A stretch of DNA of 64,000 bases from Actinokineospora inagensis DSM 44258 (GTDB lineage: Bacteria; Actinomycetota; Actinomycetes; Mycobacteriales; Pseudonocardiaceae): positions 22,235-86,234 of the forward strand of contig NZ_AXWW01000037.1 of NCBI RefSeq assembly GCF_000482865.1, in the 5' to 3' direction. Positions within the stretch are counted from its first letter, which is position 1; each line of letters starts with the position of its first letter. The notes below the pieces were generated by a model, which saw only the letters and a list, made by a program, of their open reading frames with translations, was not told where the DNA came from and made no database searches. The translations under genes were made by a program, and so were the position numbers. Below are positions 17,805-27,156 of this stretch, piece after piece.

Positions 17805-19912
17805 GCCTGCGCCTCCTCGCTGTCGAGATCACCGATGAGCTGGTCGAGCTCGGTGATGTAGCCGGTGAGTGCGACCTGCTGGAGTTTCGGGACCGGACCG
17901 GCCTTCTCGCAGGACGACTGGAGATCCAGGGCCTGATCGCGGGCGGCGGCCAGCCGGGGACGGTGCACTGTGGACCGTCGGGCGTTCGGACAGCGCAGGC
18001 ACATGTTGTGCTGCGGAACGGGCTGGCCGACGATCTTGGCGCGCTTGACGCAGACCGCGGTCGCCGCGTTGAAGAAGCAGTCGTTGAGCACGCCGGGATG
18101 CAGCGTCTTGGTGAGGTGGCGCAACATCGTCCGCAGCCGCAGCTCGTCGGACACGACGCCGGCCAGGTCACCCAGTTCGCGTCGGATGCGCTGGAATTCG
18201 GCGTTGATCCGCTCGGCGGCCCCACCGCCGGACTGGGCGCCGGTGTTCCAATCCCGGTAGAGATCCTCCACGTAGTCGAGCATGGCGACCGCCTCCTCGG
18301 CGGCGACCTCGGCGGCGAACCCGGAGGCTGAGGTTCCGGCATAGCCCTCGAACATGGTCACCTTGGCGTGGTGGTACTGCCGGGCACCGGCGACCACACC
18401 GAAGGGCTGGTGTGCGATATGCCAGGCCAGACTTCGCCGGAACTGCCTGGTGGTGAACACCCACTGCTGATCCCCGTCGGCGGGGATGAACGCTTCGGCC
18501 ACCCCGCCGGACGAGTGGGTGCCGAACAGGTCGTTGACGTGGTCTCGGAAACCACCGAGGCGCTCGGTGAGCTTGTTCGCCAGCCGTGGCTTGCTGGTGG
18601 GCCAGAGCCGGTAGCCGAATAGATGCGTGGGGTCGTCGTTGATCTGCAGCAGGACGTCGATCGCCTCGTGAACGTGGTCGAGCACGACCCACTCGGCCTC
18701 GTCACCGGTGAGCTTGCGGCCCTTGAAGACCCGGCCGCGCAGCTTGTGACGGGTCCGGCCGTCCACAGCGGTGGTGGTGACCGCGCAGTCCCGCGCCAGC
18801 TCCAGGACCTCCATGTCCCGAAGTCCTGACAAGTACGCCACCAGCACCCAGCAGGCGGTGCGCAGGTGGTGCAACTCGTCATGCAGGCTGCGGTGGTTCA
18901 GCCGCCCTCGCCAGGGCCGCCCGGTGTCCGGCCACGTCGAGATCGGTGTGTCCAGGCCACCCTCTTCGTAGCCGAGCTCGGCGCCGGCCTGCTCCATCAG
19001 TCGTGTCGGATGTCCCTGGAAGCTGTTGGTTCCGCTCATCAGGGCGACGAGTGCGGCGTTCGGGGCTTGCACGACGCCGTCGACAACCGGCGCGGTCGGG
19101 CGCTGAGCCAGGCAATACGGCGGCAGTGCGGGAACGCCCCGTCCCTGCTGGCGGCGGCGGTCCAGGAACGCCTCGATCTTGGTGACGGCCTCGCCGTGCC
19201 AGCACCGGCCGCCTGCTCGGGCCTGTTCCAGGTCTGCGATTTCCCGTTGGGCGGCCAGGAGGTCCCGGCTGGCGGTCTGGACGTAGAACAGGGCGGCGCG
19301 CAGCAGTGGAGCCATGATCGGCTCGGGGATGCGCGGGGTGCTGTTCTCCTCGTCCGGTCCCCGCCCGGCGACCTAGGTGGCCGGGCGTCCCTTCCAGGGT
19401 ACGACGGTGAGGCGGTCCGCGGTCAGGTGCGGGCTGTGCGCCTCCAGGTGCTGGATGACGCCGATCCGGACGGCCAGCGTGTTCGGCACACAGGTCTCAC
19501 CCCAGGCGCGTGCGGTCGCGTCCAGGTGGGATTGGCGGGCCTGCGCCAAGCGCGTCACGCCCTGCTTGCCGAGCTCGGCGAACAGTTGACGCACGATGAT
19601 GAAGTCCTTGTAGGTGTTGGTGATCTTCATCGGCCGGGCGGTCCGCGATCCGTAGGACAGCGGGACCACGCGATGGATGCGGGAGTAGATGAACTCCTTG
19701 GCCGTGAGCGTCGCGATCTCGTCGGGTAACTCGGTGAAGTCCAGCCGGAGGTAGCCGTTGCTGCGCGGCGCGAACGGCCGGAAGTCCCAGATGTCGTCGC
19801 TGAACCGGGGGCCTCGGCCGGTTGTCTCGGTGGTCAGGGACTCGGGCAGCACCCAGGGATCGGCCGAGGGCTCCGGCGCGGCGGACGGGCGTGGTGCGGG
19901 GGCGCGGGTCAC
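17801..19912 (-). pseudogene. Third tyrosine recombinase, interrupted by in-frame TAG
   Basis: Would encode about 703 residues. The first part (GTG 19912 to the TAG at 19373-19375) holds the SAM-like core-binding domain with WDFRPFAPRSNGYLRLDF. After the TAG the same frame stays open and resumes with RIPEPIMAPLLRAALFYV, then the catalytic domain: GLRDMEVLEL (Arg), FTTRQFRRSLAWHIAH (box II) and FEGYAGTS (Tyr). A cysteine pair, CLRCPNARR, follows near the C terminus. Both halves are in register, so one base change from a sense codon such as CAG, AAG or GAG explains the split. The downstream half could restart at ATG 19315 as a 504-residue catalytic fragment. GTG 19912 overlaps the middle recombinase stop. 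Sequencing error or stop readthrough cannot be excluded. Confidence 0.8.
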
Positions 19913-21747
19913 GCGACGGCCTCCCAGAACTCGGGCGGCAGCAGCAACCGTGCCCCGCCGCTTTCGGCGATCGTTTGCGCGGTGGTGATCTGCTCGTCTC
20001 GGAACTTGGCCCGGATGCCGCGCACGATCCGGTCCCAGGCCAGGCCGTAGCGCACGTTCCACTCGGCGACGGGGTACTCCTCCCGCTGACGCTCGATGAA
20101 GTCCAGGAAGGTCAGCACCTGCGGCAGATGCCGGGTGGTGAACACCGCGTTCGGGCACTCCAGGCAGCCCCACAGCGACACCGGGCACGGCTTGCCCTTC
20201 GCCCCGAAGGGCGAGTCGTAGAAGTCGCGGCAGGAGGCCAGGAACACGTCGCTCTCGCGCGACAGCAGCGCCTGCACCTGCTCGGGCGGCAAGTCCTCTC
20301 CGCCGGCATCGAGGCGGGTGCCGTCCTCGTCGAGTACCACCGGCGGCGGCAGCGCGACATCCAGCGCTTCGCGCAGGCCGTTCTCCACGGCCTGGTCGTG
20401 CACCTCGTCGTGGGCGGGGATGTTGGCGTAGTGCTGGGCGGCGACGTCGGTGGTGTGGCCCTGGGTGAAGTCGGCGAGCACACCGGTGGCTTTGAGGTAT
20501 TGCTGGGACTTGTAGGTCTTGCGCAGCCGCCGCAGATCCAGCCGTACCAGGGTGCCGTCGGTGTCGGTCATCTGGTCGATGCCGTGTCGTTTCTGCCAGT
20601 TGTCCACGTGACCCCACGGCCCTTGCCCGCCGAGCGGGAAGGAGTCGCGCAGGCCCTTGTCTCCGTAGTCGACCCACAGATCGGTGCTGCCACTGAACTC
20701 GCGGGCTCGCGCGGTGAGCCGCAGCGCCAGTCGGATCAGGCCGCCGGGATGGTGCAGGGCACCGCCATCGCTGACCCGCGTGGATTTGGAGATCCGGCGC
20801 CCGTGTGCTCGTCGTTTGACGTAGTTGATGCTCACGAACCCGCGGGCGGGGTTGGTCAGGCAGTCGGCCTGCAACCGCTTGGCGCATTCCGGCTCAAGCC
20901 CGGTCATGCAGATGAGCAGGATCAGGAACACGACGTTGTCCTCGCGGGTGAGGAGGAGCGCCGCGTTGAGCGGGCGCCCGTTGCCCAGTCTCTTGCCGAC
21001 CATGGGGCGCAGGAACTGCATCGTGACGGGCCCGTGACGGGCGATGTGCCACAGCACGTTCTCGATCACGTCCCAACCGCCGACGTTCGGGTCCTGGCCC
21101 GTGGCGGCACGAGCTTCGCCATCCTGTATCCGGCGCGCGATCGCGCGGACATCCGCCAGCGCCGCGTTGCGGATCGCCTGGAAGACGTTCTGCGGGTAGG
21201 CATCCAAGGGTCTGATCTGACGGGCACGGGTTTCCCGTCCGAGGAACCTCAGCCTGATAGCCAGGTCGGGATCGAACGTCGTGGGGCTGGCGTCGAACGC
21301 CACGCGGAGCAGCCGGACCACCACGCCGATACTGATGCGCGGCTGGTCGCTGTCCGATCCGTACTCGGCGAGCAACGCCTGCTCGAAAGCGTCGATGTGC
21401 TCGGCCTCCAGGTCACTGAACTCGACCTCGGTGGCGTTCTGCGATTCGGCTCCGGCGATGAACCGCACGAACTTCCGCACCGAGAACAGGTTCACCTTGA
21501 ACGCCTGGTAACTCGATCCGGGTCCGTCGGCGGCCACCGTGCGCAGCGTCTCGGCGAGCTGGCGGGTCAGCCGCGGGCACGGCCACGCGGACATGTCGAA
21601 CGTGCGGTCGTCGCCATCCAGGTGCAGCCGGAGCACCAGCGGACCGATGTCCGGGACAGGAGCGGGTGGCGCGGGCATCTGCTCCTCGGTCGGGAAGGAC
21701 GCCCAGCGGCCACGGCGACCGGAGCCGGCTCCCTCGATGCGGCTCAC
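19909..21747 (-). CDS. Middle tyrosine recombinase of the trio (TnpB-like)
   Basis: 612-residue site-specific recombinase. The core-binding part covers roughly residues 80-200 (KVNLFSVRKFVRFIAG). In the catalytic domain, box I reads MTGLEPECAKRL, with the usual Arg position altered as in several trio-type members; box II has LRRLRKTYKSQQYL, and the Tyr box is FTQGHTTDVAAQHYANI. A cysteine pair, CLECP, near residue 545 is typical of the family. ATG 21747 overlaps the stop of the first recombinase, and its own stop overlaps the next GTG. Likely acts with its neighbours in one synaptic complex. Confidence 0.88.
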   Translation of the reverse strand: MSRIEGAGSGRRGRWASFPTEEQMPAPPAPVPDIGPLVLRLHLDGDDRTFDMSAWPCPRLTRQLAETLRTVAADGPGSSYQAFKVNLFSVRKFVRFIAGAESQNATEVEFSDLEAEHIDAFEQALLAEYGSDSDQPRISIGVVVRLLRVAFDASPTTFDPDLAIRLRFLGRETRARQIRPLDAYPQNVFQAIRNAALADVRAIARRIQDGEARAATGQDPNVGGWDVIENVLWHIARHGPVTMQFLRPMVGKRLGNGRPLNAALLLTREDNVVFLILLICMTGLEPECAKRLQADCLTNPARGFVSINYVKRRAHGRRISKSTRVSDGGALHHPGGLIRLALRLTARAREFSGSTDLWVDYGDKGLRDSFPLGGQGPWGHVDNWQKRHGIDQMTDTDGTLVRLDLRRLRKTYKSQQYLKATGVLADFTQGHTTDVAAQHYANIPAHDEVHDQAVENGLREALDVALPPPVVLDEDGTRLDAGGEDLPPEQVQALLSRESDVFLASCRDFYDSPFGAKGKPCPVSLWGCLECPNAVFTTRHLPQVLTFLDFIERQREEYPVAEWNVRYGLAWDRIVRGIRAKFRDEQITTAQTIAESGGARLLLPPEFWEAVA

Positions 21748-23183
21748 GCGGCAGCACCGTCGGAAAGCCGGACCCTGCTCAGCGCCTCGGCTTGTTCATC
21801 CCATTCGCGCAGCGCGGACAGCACGATCTCCTGCGCCTCGTCCAGGACGTCGAGGTAGACGAAGACCGTCTCGCGCTGGCGATGGCCGAGCAGTAGCTGC
21901 AACTTGCGCAGCGGGTCGCCGACCAGCAGACGTTTCACCTGCTGGCTCATCAGGGTCTCGCCGGGCTCCATGCGCAACGCGCGGACGGTCTGGCGCAGCA
22001 GCAGCCCGAGCATGTGCACGGCGAAGGTGTGACGCAGGGCGTGGGGATGGACCACCAGGTCAAGGCCGAACCGGGCGCACCGTTCGTTGGCTCGTCGAAA
22101 CACCGCCTGCCAGGTCGACCGCGACAGCGGCAGACCGTCCTCACCAAGCCATAGCCACAAAGGACCACCCAGACCGTCATCGCCAACCCGGCACAGTCGC
22201 TGCCGTTCCTCGATCGTCACCCGCGAGTACGGCCGCGAGCGGCCATCCTCGACGAGGGTCAGTGCAGTCTTGCCGGCGGAGCGAACTCCCATCCAGTCGT
22301 CCGCACACCCGTAAGCCCCTGCTGCCCGGCGGCGCTCGACCAGCTCGTCGCGTTCGATGTCGACGTAGTGGTGCAGGTCGCGCAGCACGCGCCGTGACAC
22401 GAACACCGTCCTCGGCCGGCTGCGCTTGGTGATCGTCGCGGGCAGGTTCAGGTCTCCGGTCAGCCGCCGCTGCGCCAGCGGCGGCACCTCGGTGACCAGC
22501 AGGCTCGACGCCTCCCTCAGCCGCATCCCGGTGCAGACCAACAGGTCGGCGAACACCGCGTTGCGTTCGCCGTGCCGACCGCGCCAACTCGGGTCCGGCG
22601 AGCCGTCGGGTAGTTGGCCACGCAACCCGACGTCCCGCCACGCCAGGTAGTCCTCGTAGGCCAGGAACCGCACCGGCCCGGCGCTGTCCTCGACCTCGCG
22701 CTCGGCATTGAACAGCACCCGTACCAACCCGCGGGGCGTCAACACCGTCTTCTCCACCATGCGGAACGGCTGGGCCTCGATCAGCTCCTCGTGCATCGCC
22801 CACTTGACCCACTTGTCCAGCGCCGCGATGAACCTGTTCCAGGTCGACGCGGACACCGTGAAACCCTTCGTCCGCCGACGCGCCCGCTTGTAGGCGCGCA
22901 GATCGTCCTGGCTTGCGTCCCTGATGGACCGTCCACCACGGTGCTCATGGAGAAAGCGGCCGAACAGCATCAGATCACGCGCGTACGCCTCCCTCGTGTG
23001 CTCCGAGCGCACACCCCACCCATCCAACTCGCGCACGAACCGGTTCAACTCCAGGTCGTACGAGCCGTCGGGGCCGAGCAGGAACGGCAGCCCGTCGCCT
23101 ACACCGGCACGACGGAGCACTTGGGCTTCGTCACCGCCGAGCCCAGGCACGTCGAGAGCTCTCACCGGTGACGTCTTGTACAT
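21744..23183 (-). CDS. First tyrosine recombinase of the trio (TnpA-like)
   Basis: 479-residue recombinase with a SAM-like N-terminal domain (TREAYARDLMLFGRFLHEH) and a complete catalytic set: CTGMRLREASSL (Arg), HPHALRHTFAVHML (HxLRH), LLLGHRQRETVFVYLDVL (GH and Tyr). The frame continues upstream to 23525 but without protein-like content. ATG 23183 is used; TTG 23189 lies nine bases after a GGAGG and is an equally good start. It is the only one of the three with every catalytic residue in standard context, so it is the best candidate for an active enzyme. Tandem 9-base repeats (AACACGCCG twice, 23212-23229) lie just upstream. Confidence 0.88.
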   Translation of the reverse strand: MYKTSPVRALDVPGLGGDEAQVLRRAGVGDGLPFLLGPDGSYDLELNRFVRELDGWGVRSEHTREAYARDLMLFGRFLHEHRGGRSIRDASQDDLRAYKRARRRTKGFTVSASTWNRFIAALDKWVKWAMHEELIEAQPFRMVEKTVLTPRGLVRVLFNAEREVEDSAGPVRFLAYEDYLAWRDVGLRGQLPDGSPDPSWRGRHGERNAVFADLLVCTGMRLREASSLLVTEVPPLAQRRLTGDLNLPATITKRSRPRTVFVSRRVLRDLHHYVDIERDELVERRRAAGAYGCADDWMGVRSAGKTALTLVEDGRSRPYSRVTIEERQRLCRVGDDGLGGPLWLWLGEDGLPLSRSTWQAVFRRANERCARFGLDLVVHPHALRHTFAVHMLGLLLRQTVRALRMEPGETLMSQQVKRLLVGDPLRKLQLLLGHRQRETVFVYLDVLDEAQEIVLSALREWDEQAEALSRVRLSDGAAA

Positions 23184-23398
23184 GAGCAAAGTCGAGATCC
23201 TCCAGGATCTAAACACGCCGAACACGCCGAACCTGGCGTTGGCTAGGGACTTCTGCGACAGCAGTGAAGTGTCACCATAACTGTCGACTCGGCGCCCATC
23301 CCGTAGGACCAGACGTAGAACCTCGGGTAGCAGCGGCTGGCGGGTGTTCGAGTACAGGTCATGCCGCTCTCCGCGGTGATGTCGTTGTGGTTCAGCGG

Positions 23399-23925
23399 CT
23401 AGAGCATCGGCGGGAATCGCCAGGTGATGGGCCGGAACCGCAGGGGTGTCGTGCCCGCGTAGGAGGCGGCGAGGTTCCCGTGGTCGGTGATCACTCGGTA
23501 TCCGGCGATCCACACCGCGAACCACGGTTCCGCGGCGGCGCCGTGGCGAGCCGCCGCGTCGGGGGCGGACACCATGTTGGTGTCCAGCCGGGGCGCGGAC
23601 GAGCGGTAGTGGTCAGGCGGCCGTTGATCATGGGGCAGGCTTGGATGGTGTAGGCCGCGCACCAGGGGTGCAGGGCGGGTTCACTGGAGCACTGGCGGAC
23701 CACGTCGGACATGCGCATCATCAGCACCGCGCGGTGTTCCAGCGGCAGGCCGCAGACCCCGCACAGCCGTCCGTGTAGGGCGTGGTCCACGCGGTCGCGA
23801 TCGACCGATCCGAACAGGAATCGCCCATCGGCTGTGCGGGGCGTAACCCAGGGAACCACCAGCCCGCCCACGGTGGGGAGCTGTCGCAAGGGCTCAGGGA
23901 TAGGCGGGACGGCAGAGGTAGTCAT
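23399..23925 (-). pseudogene. Frameshifted actinobacterial island gene (OmpA-misnamed family)
   Basis: Two overlapping frames together give one familiar protein of transfer-type islands, often labelled cell envelope biogenesis protein OmpA. Frame one from ATG 23925 (AAGAAGAAG upstream) reads through LCGVCGLPLEHRAVLMMRMS and HPWCAAYTIQACPMINGR. After about base 23623 the sequence continues in another frame as DHYRSSAPRLD, AEPWFAVWIAGYRVITDHG and the stop at 23399. The junction reads ...GGC CGC CT GAC CAC..., consistent with loss of one base. A zinc-binding role is possible from the CGVC and later Cys residues; the function is unknown. A sequencing error is an alternative. Confidence 0.7.
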
Positions 23926-24058
23926 GATCTTCTTCTTGCTGTGTAGTTGGTCGACCACGTGCACTGACGCGGACGAGCCCGGAACGTGTCGGGTCAGGTC
24001 CGCGGCCTGACCCCGGTGTTCGACACCCGGGGGCCAAGCCGCGGAGGTGGGACCCGTG

Positions 24059-24370
24059 TCAGTCGGGCCAGGAGGGTTGAAACTCGCGCGGTAGCCCGTC
24101 GAACCGCCAGCGCCCGAAAACCTCGTGCCGACCGTCGCGCCATCGGACATGCGCGCGTGGCACGCAGTAGTTCGGCCCGGAGGTCGTTTCATCGCCGTGC
24201 TGGTGGCGACGTCGGGTGGCGGTGATCGTGATCTCGATGTTGCCGTGAGCCGTGTAGCCGGTCACCTTGGCAGGCACGAGACCGACCAGGTACGCGTCAA
24301 GGAACACCAGGTCCCCGACCCGCACCACGGTGGGCTCGACCGGCCCCGCGTCGCGACCGGACGCGCTCAC
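24059..24370 (-). CDS. Unknown small protein, beta-rich
   Basis: 103 residues, starting at GTG 24370 with GGAGGAGACTCC directly upstream. The middle reads VRVGDLVFLDAYLVGLVPAK and IEITITATRRR, suggesting a small SH3- or KOW-like beta barrel; the end is Trp-rich (RWRDGRHEVFGRW). No named family is recognised. The start overlaps the stop of the 193-residue gene upstream, placing it in the amidoligase operon. Confidence 0.65.
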   Translation of the reverse strand: MSASGRDAGPVEPTVVRVGDLVFLDAYLVGLVPAKVTGYTAHGNIEITITATRRRHQHGDETTSGPNYCVPRAHVRWRDGRHEVFGRWRFDGLPREFQPSWPD

Positions 24371-24948
24371 GGAGTCTCCTCCGCTCGCTGGTGGGCGAGC
24401 ATGAGGTACACGACGGGGGATTCCCCTACGTGGTGCCGCTGTCCGGTGTCATCCGTCCAGACCGGGCCGTCGAACAGTGGGGCCGTGCCGTGTCTGGTGA
24501 TGTGTGAGGCGAGCGCGGTGAGCGTCGCCTCGAATCGGTCCCACGGCGCCAGGTAGCCCTGCGCTCTGCGCAGCAGCAGGTCATACCGCGCCCGCGTGCC
24601 CTCATCGAGTTGGTCGTACAAGCCCATGAGCCGGAACCGGGCGTCAGCGACCGGCGTGATGTGCTCGGACACGTGGAACGACCGGACGTGTTCCTCGGAG
24701 TTCAGGAACATGACCACCAGCTCGGTGTACGTGCTGGCTTTCGGGTTGTTCCAATACAGGTAGTCCCGTTGGGGGTCGGTGGTCTGCGACATGAAGCGTT
24801 GCAGCCTCCGATGCTTGCCTCTCTTCCCGTTCTCGACCCAGTAACGGATCTGGCACCGCAACGTGCGTCCGTAGGGGTAGTCGTCGACCAGGTATGCGGT
24901 GTCCGGGCTGGTGTGGCCACGGAGAATGTTGACGCGCTGGATATCCAT
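24367..24948 (-). CDS. Unknown phage-like protein of the amidoligase operon
   Basis: 193 residues. It begins MDIQRVNILRGHTSPDTAYL and contains YPYGRTLRCQIRYWVE and ERTYLYW-like aromatic stretches; no catalytic motif was recognised. ATG 24948 is preferred over the longer frame to 25008 because a GAAAGAAAG purine run lies upstream and the protein reads well from there. Homologous-looking proteins occur in actinobacteriophages and islands, from memory only. It is 117 bases from the glutamine amidotransferase gene and overlaps the next gene by four bases. Confidence 0.65.
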   Translation of the reverse strand: MDIQRVNILRGHTSPDTAYLVDDYPYGRTLRCQIRYWVENGKRGKHRRLQRFMSQTTDPQRDYLYWNNPKASTYTELVVMFLNSEEHVRSFHVSEHITPVADARFRLMGLYDQLDEGTRARYDLLLRRAQGYLAPWDRFEATLTALASHITRHGTAPLFDGPVWTDDTGQRHHVGESPVVYLMLAHQRAEETP

Positions 24949-25065
24949 ACTTGCGACTTTCTTTCGAGCGGCGTGCCGGACGCCCCGCGCACGGGACGTC
25001 CGGCACACGAATACAACACTGTGAGAGAAGAACGGACGTCCTATGAGGACTGGCTAGTGGGCGGC

Positions 25066-25866
25066 TCAATCGAAGAGGGATGGCGGCTGGTCGAAGGTCT
25101 CCCACGCTTGGCCGCCCACATCGTCGGAGCTGGTCGCCCAGCCAACGGGGAGATAGCACACGCAGTGGCCGTCCAATTCTTCGCAGTCCATACAGGTTCC
25201 GCAGACCCGGCAGAAGCCGGTCACGAAGTCGACGGTGTCGAGTTCAAGGCATCCTGTGCACTGGCCATCCAACAGGAACGGGTGGTCCGAGTCCGGTTCC
25301 GCCTGATAGCTGCCGTTCGAGTACCAGATGCCGCCATCCCACGTCCCGCTGTCCTCACCGAGGATGTAGGCGGACCTGCGGTATCGGGGGTTCACGGTCA
25401 GGATCACGACCTTGTTGGACGCGCCTAGCCACCGTTGGAACGCCGTTCGCCCCTGCCGGGTCGTCAACGAACCGAACGGTTGGCGAGGTAGGAAGTCCTC
25501 CGCCGCGATCCGGGTATCGCACCGCCCGTCACGGCCCCGCGGCCACAGCTCCGACGGAAGAACCCCGTTGTGCGCCAACACCGTGCGGGGGTCGTTCCCC
25601 AGGGGGAACGGGTGGCAGTTACGGGTACCTCTCGTGCCCCCGGTCGACAGGCGGGAGTGGAACAGCGCCGGACCGCCGGGATGTTGTGCCCGGTCGCTTT
25701 GGAACTCGCCGATCAGTGCATCGGGGTTCATCCCGTGCCGCACGATCAGGTGCCGGTCGGCTGTGACGATGGCGTAGCCGTGCCCATCCTCGTTCGCTTG
25801 CGCTCCGCGTGCCAGTGCGGCGACGTCGGGTTGGACCCCTTCCGGGAAGAACGTCAGCAGGCACAC
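25066..25866 (-). CDS. Class II glutamine amidotransferase-like (Ntn hydrolase)
   Basis: 266-residue protein expected to hydrolyse glutamine or a related amide. It starts Met-Cys, so removal of Met exposes the nucleophilic Cys1. The class II GATase pattern follows: FHSRLSTGG, RNCHPFPLGN and VLAHNGVLPSELWP. The C-terminal 70 residues are Cys-rich (CTGCLEL, CRVCGTCMDCEELDGHC), probably a zinc ribbon. GTG 25866 has GGAGG nine bases upstream, inside the end of the amidoligase gene, which it overlaps by 13 bases; the frame to 26244 is a shadow. With the adjacent amidoligase this matches the predicted GAT-II/amidoligase pairings of phages and islands, in which ammonia or an amide group is passed on to a peptide or small molecule. 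Confidence 0.78.
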   Translation of the reverse strand: MCLLTFFPEGVQPDVAALARGAQANEDGHGYAIVTADRHLIVRHGMNPDALIGEFQSDRAQHPGGPALFHSRLSTGGTRGTRNCHPFPLGNDPRTVLAHNGVLPSELWPRGRDGRCDTRIAAEDFLPRQPFGSLTTRQGRTAFQRWLGASNKVVILTVNPRYRRSAYILGEDSGTWDGGIWYSNGSYQAEPDSDHPFLLDGQCTGCLELDTVDFVTGFCRVCGTCMDCEELDGHCVCYLPVGWATSSDDVGGQAWETFDQPPSLFD

Positions 25867-26978
25867 GCCAGGGCCTCCATCTCCGACGCGAGATCCGGGT
25901 AGATGCCCTGTCCGGCAACCCATGCGGCGAAGGTCTCCCACTCCCACCCCTTGCCGTCCACGATGTCCCGGACGGCAAGGGCGCGGGTGTACTCGACCGA
26001 CGCGGCTGCCAGTGCCAGCGCGGCTTTCACCTCGGTTTTGTTGACCGTGCCGGCGAAGATGCGCAGCTCGAAGGTGTGTTCGTTCTGCACGTTGATCGCC
26101 TGGTACCTGTTGGTGCATTTGCCGCCCTTGGCCGCGTGCTTGGCGTATCGCCGTCCCTCGGGTGAGAAGGGCGCCCACTGGTTGGACTCGCGGCGCGCGA
26201 TGCCGATGACCTCGGTTTGGTTGCGGTAGATCAGTTTCAGCCACCGGAACACGTGGGCCGGTTCGTCGAACGCGGCGCGGCTGACGTGGACGTGCAGCCC
26301 GTTCCCGTCACCGCTTGCACCCAGTGCGGCCAGTTCGTCCAACATGCCCCATGGAAAGTGGCCCATGGCCCAGTCGTAGGACATCGGGTGAGTCACGATC
26401 TCAAAGCCGCGACCGATCGAGCAGTCTTCCTTGAGGTAGCCCACCGACCCGAGATGATCAGTCGCTGTCTCGGCACAGTAGCCAAGATCCGGAGTGTTGA
26501 TCTCCAGTTCGACCCCGAGGTACAGCGGTCCGGTGCCGTGAAACTCCGGCGCCGGACGGTAGTCGTAGCAGTGGACGTAGTCGGACCCACCGTCCGCCTG
26601 CTCCGGCTCGCACGACTCGCAGTAGTCGCCATTCCGGGTGAGGACGTAGCAGTTCTCGCACGACCAGTACGCATCACTGCACGGGTCGCACACCTCGCCA
26701 CCACTGTCGGTTGATCGCGAGTCTTCGGAGAGCGTGTCACATTCGACGCATGTCGACATGCCGTACGCGCACTCATCGCAGACCGAACGGCTAATGTCCG
26801 TCTCAGTCAGCGACGATGCGTATTCACCGCATCGGTCGCACTTTTCATAGCCGGTGAGGCAACCGGCACAGACTTCACTGCCGTCCACCGTGACGGTGGT
26901 GCGACCGGTCTCAACACCGCACCCGTCGCACTGGACTACGGGCACGGGCGGGGCAAAGGGTAGAGTTAACGTAGGCAT
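25854..26978 (-). CDS. Amidoligase (COOH-NH2 ligase) with four zinc-ribbon-like CxxC pairs
   Basis: 374-residue predicted ATP-dependent ligase joining a carboxylate to an amine, of the glutamine-synthetase-like amidoligase superfamily. Residues 17-123 contain eight evenly spread CxxC motifs (17, 37, 47, 67, 77, 97, 107, 120), likely four zinc ribbons for binding a substrate or nucleic acid. The catalytic domain follows: YLGVELEINTP with acidic residues near 157-159, FEIVTHPMS with Glu193, and GLHVHVSR with His229/231. ATG 26978 follows GGGAG by ten bases; the longer frame to 27044 is less protein-like. It leads an operon with the GATase-like gene. The substrate is unknown; peptide tagging or a modified metabolite are the family-level possibilities. 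Confidence 0.78.
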   Translation of the reverse strand: MPTLTLPFAPPVPVVQCDGCGVETGRTTVTVDGSEVCAGCLTGYEKCDRCGEYASSLTETDISRSVCDECAYGMSTCVECDTLSEDSRSTDSGGEVCDPCSDAYWSCENCYVLTRNGDYCESCEPEQADGGSDYVHCYDYRPAPEFHGTGPLYLGVELEINTPDLGYCAETATDHLGSVGYLKEDCSIGRGFEIVTHPMSYDWAMGHFPWGMLDELAALGASGDGNGLHVHVSRAAFDEPAHVFRWLKLIYRNQTEVIGIARRESNQWAPFSPEGRRYAKHAAKGGKCTNRYQAINVQNEHTFELRIFAGTVNKTEVKAALALAAASVEYTRALAVRDIVDGKGWEWETFAAWVAGQGIYPDLASEMEALACAC

Positions 26979-27003
26979 AGCGGGCTTACTCCCGTGGTGC
27001 CAA

Positions 27004-27039
27004 GAGGCCGGTAGTGGGCGGCAACCCGCTACCGGCCTC
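27004..27039. repeat. 11-bp perfect inverted repeat in the amidoligase leader
   Basis: Arms GAGGCCGGTAG (27004-27014) and CTACCGGCCTC (27029-27039) with a 14-base loop, 26 bases before the amidoligase start on the minus strand. It would form a stable mRNA hairpin and could act as an attenuator, RNA stabiliser or protein-binding leader. Confidence 0.7.
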
Positions 27040-27077
27040 GCCAACGCAAGCTAGGGGCCAGAACGCGCCCCAGACAA

Positions 27078-27129
27078 CGGCAGGCAGCCAAGACTCGGCG
27101 TGCCTGCCGGTCTGGCATCAGGCCAGACC
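27078..27129. repeat. Two adjoining hairpins
   Basis: CGGCAGGCA (27078-27086) pairs with TGCCTGCCG (27101-27109), and directly adjoining GGTCTGGC (27109-27116) pairs with GCCAGACC (27122-27129) around a five-base loop. Both stems are perfect. Confidence 0.65.
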
Positions 27130-27156
27130 CGTATACGCATGTGTTCGCCTAAGCAG

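Larger units (their letters stand above)
17370..23183 (-). mobile_element. Tn554/RIT-like element with three tyrosine recombinases
   Basis: Four minus-strand genes join by four-base stop/start overlaps: three tyrosine recombinases (21744-23183, 19909-21747, 17801-19912) and a small DUF6262 protein (17370-17804). This is the layout of recombinase-in-trio units and of Tn554 (tnpA, tnpB, tnpC). The outer ends and any target duplication were not identified, so the coordinates cover genes only. The third recombinase carries an in-frame TAG, which probably disables the unit. Confidence 0.8.

Noticed and set aside
19822..21858. 678-codon plus-strand frame opposite the recombinases
   Set aside because: Antisense to clearly conserved tyrosine recombinases. 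Composition is Arg/Gly/Val-rich with no motif, as expected of a GC-rich shadow frame.
23184..23525. 114-codon upstream extension of the first recombinase
   Set aside because: Low protein-likeness and runs through repeats. ATG 23183 or TTG 23189 near a GGAGG fits better.
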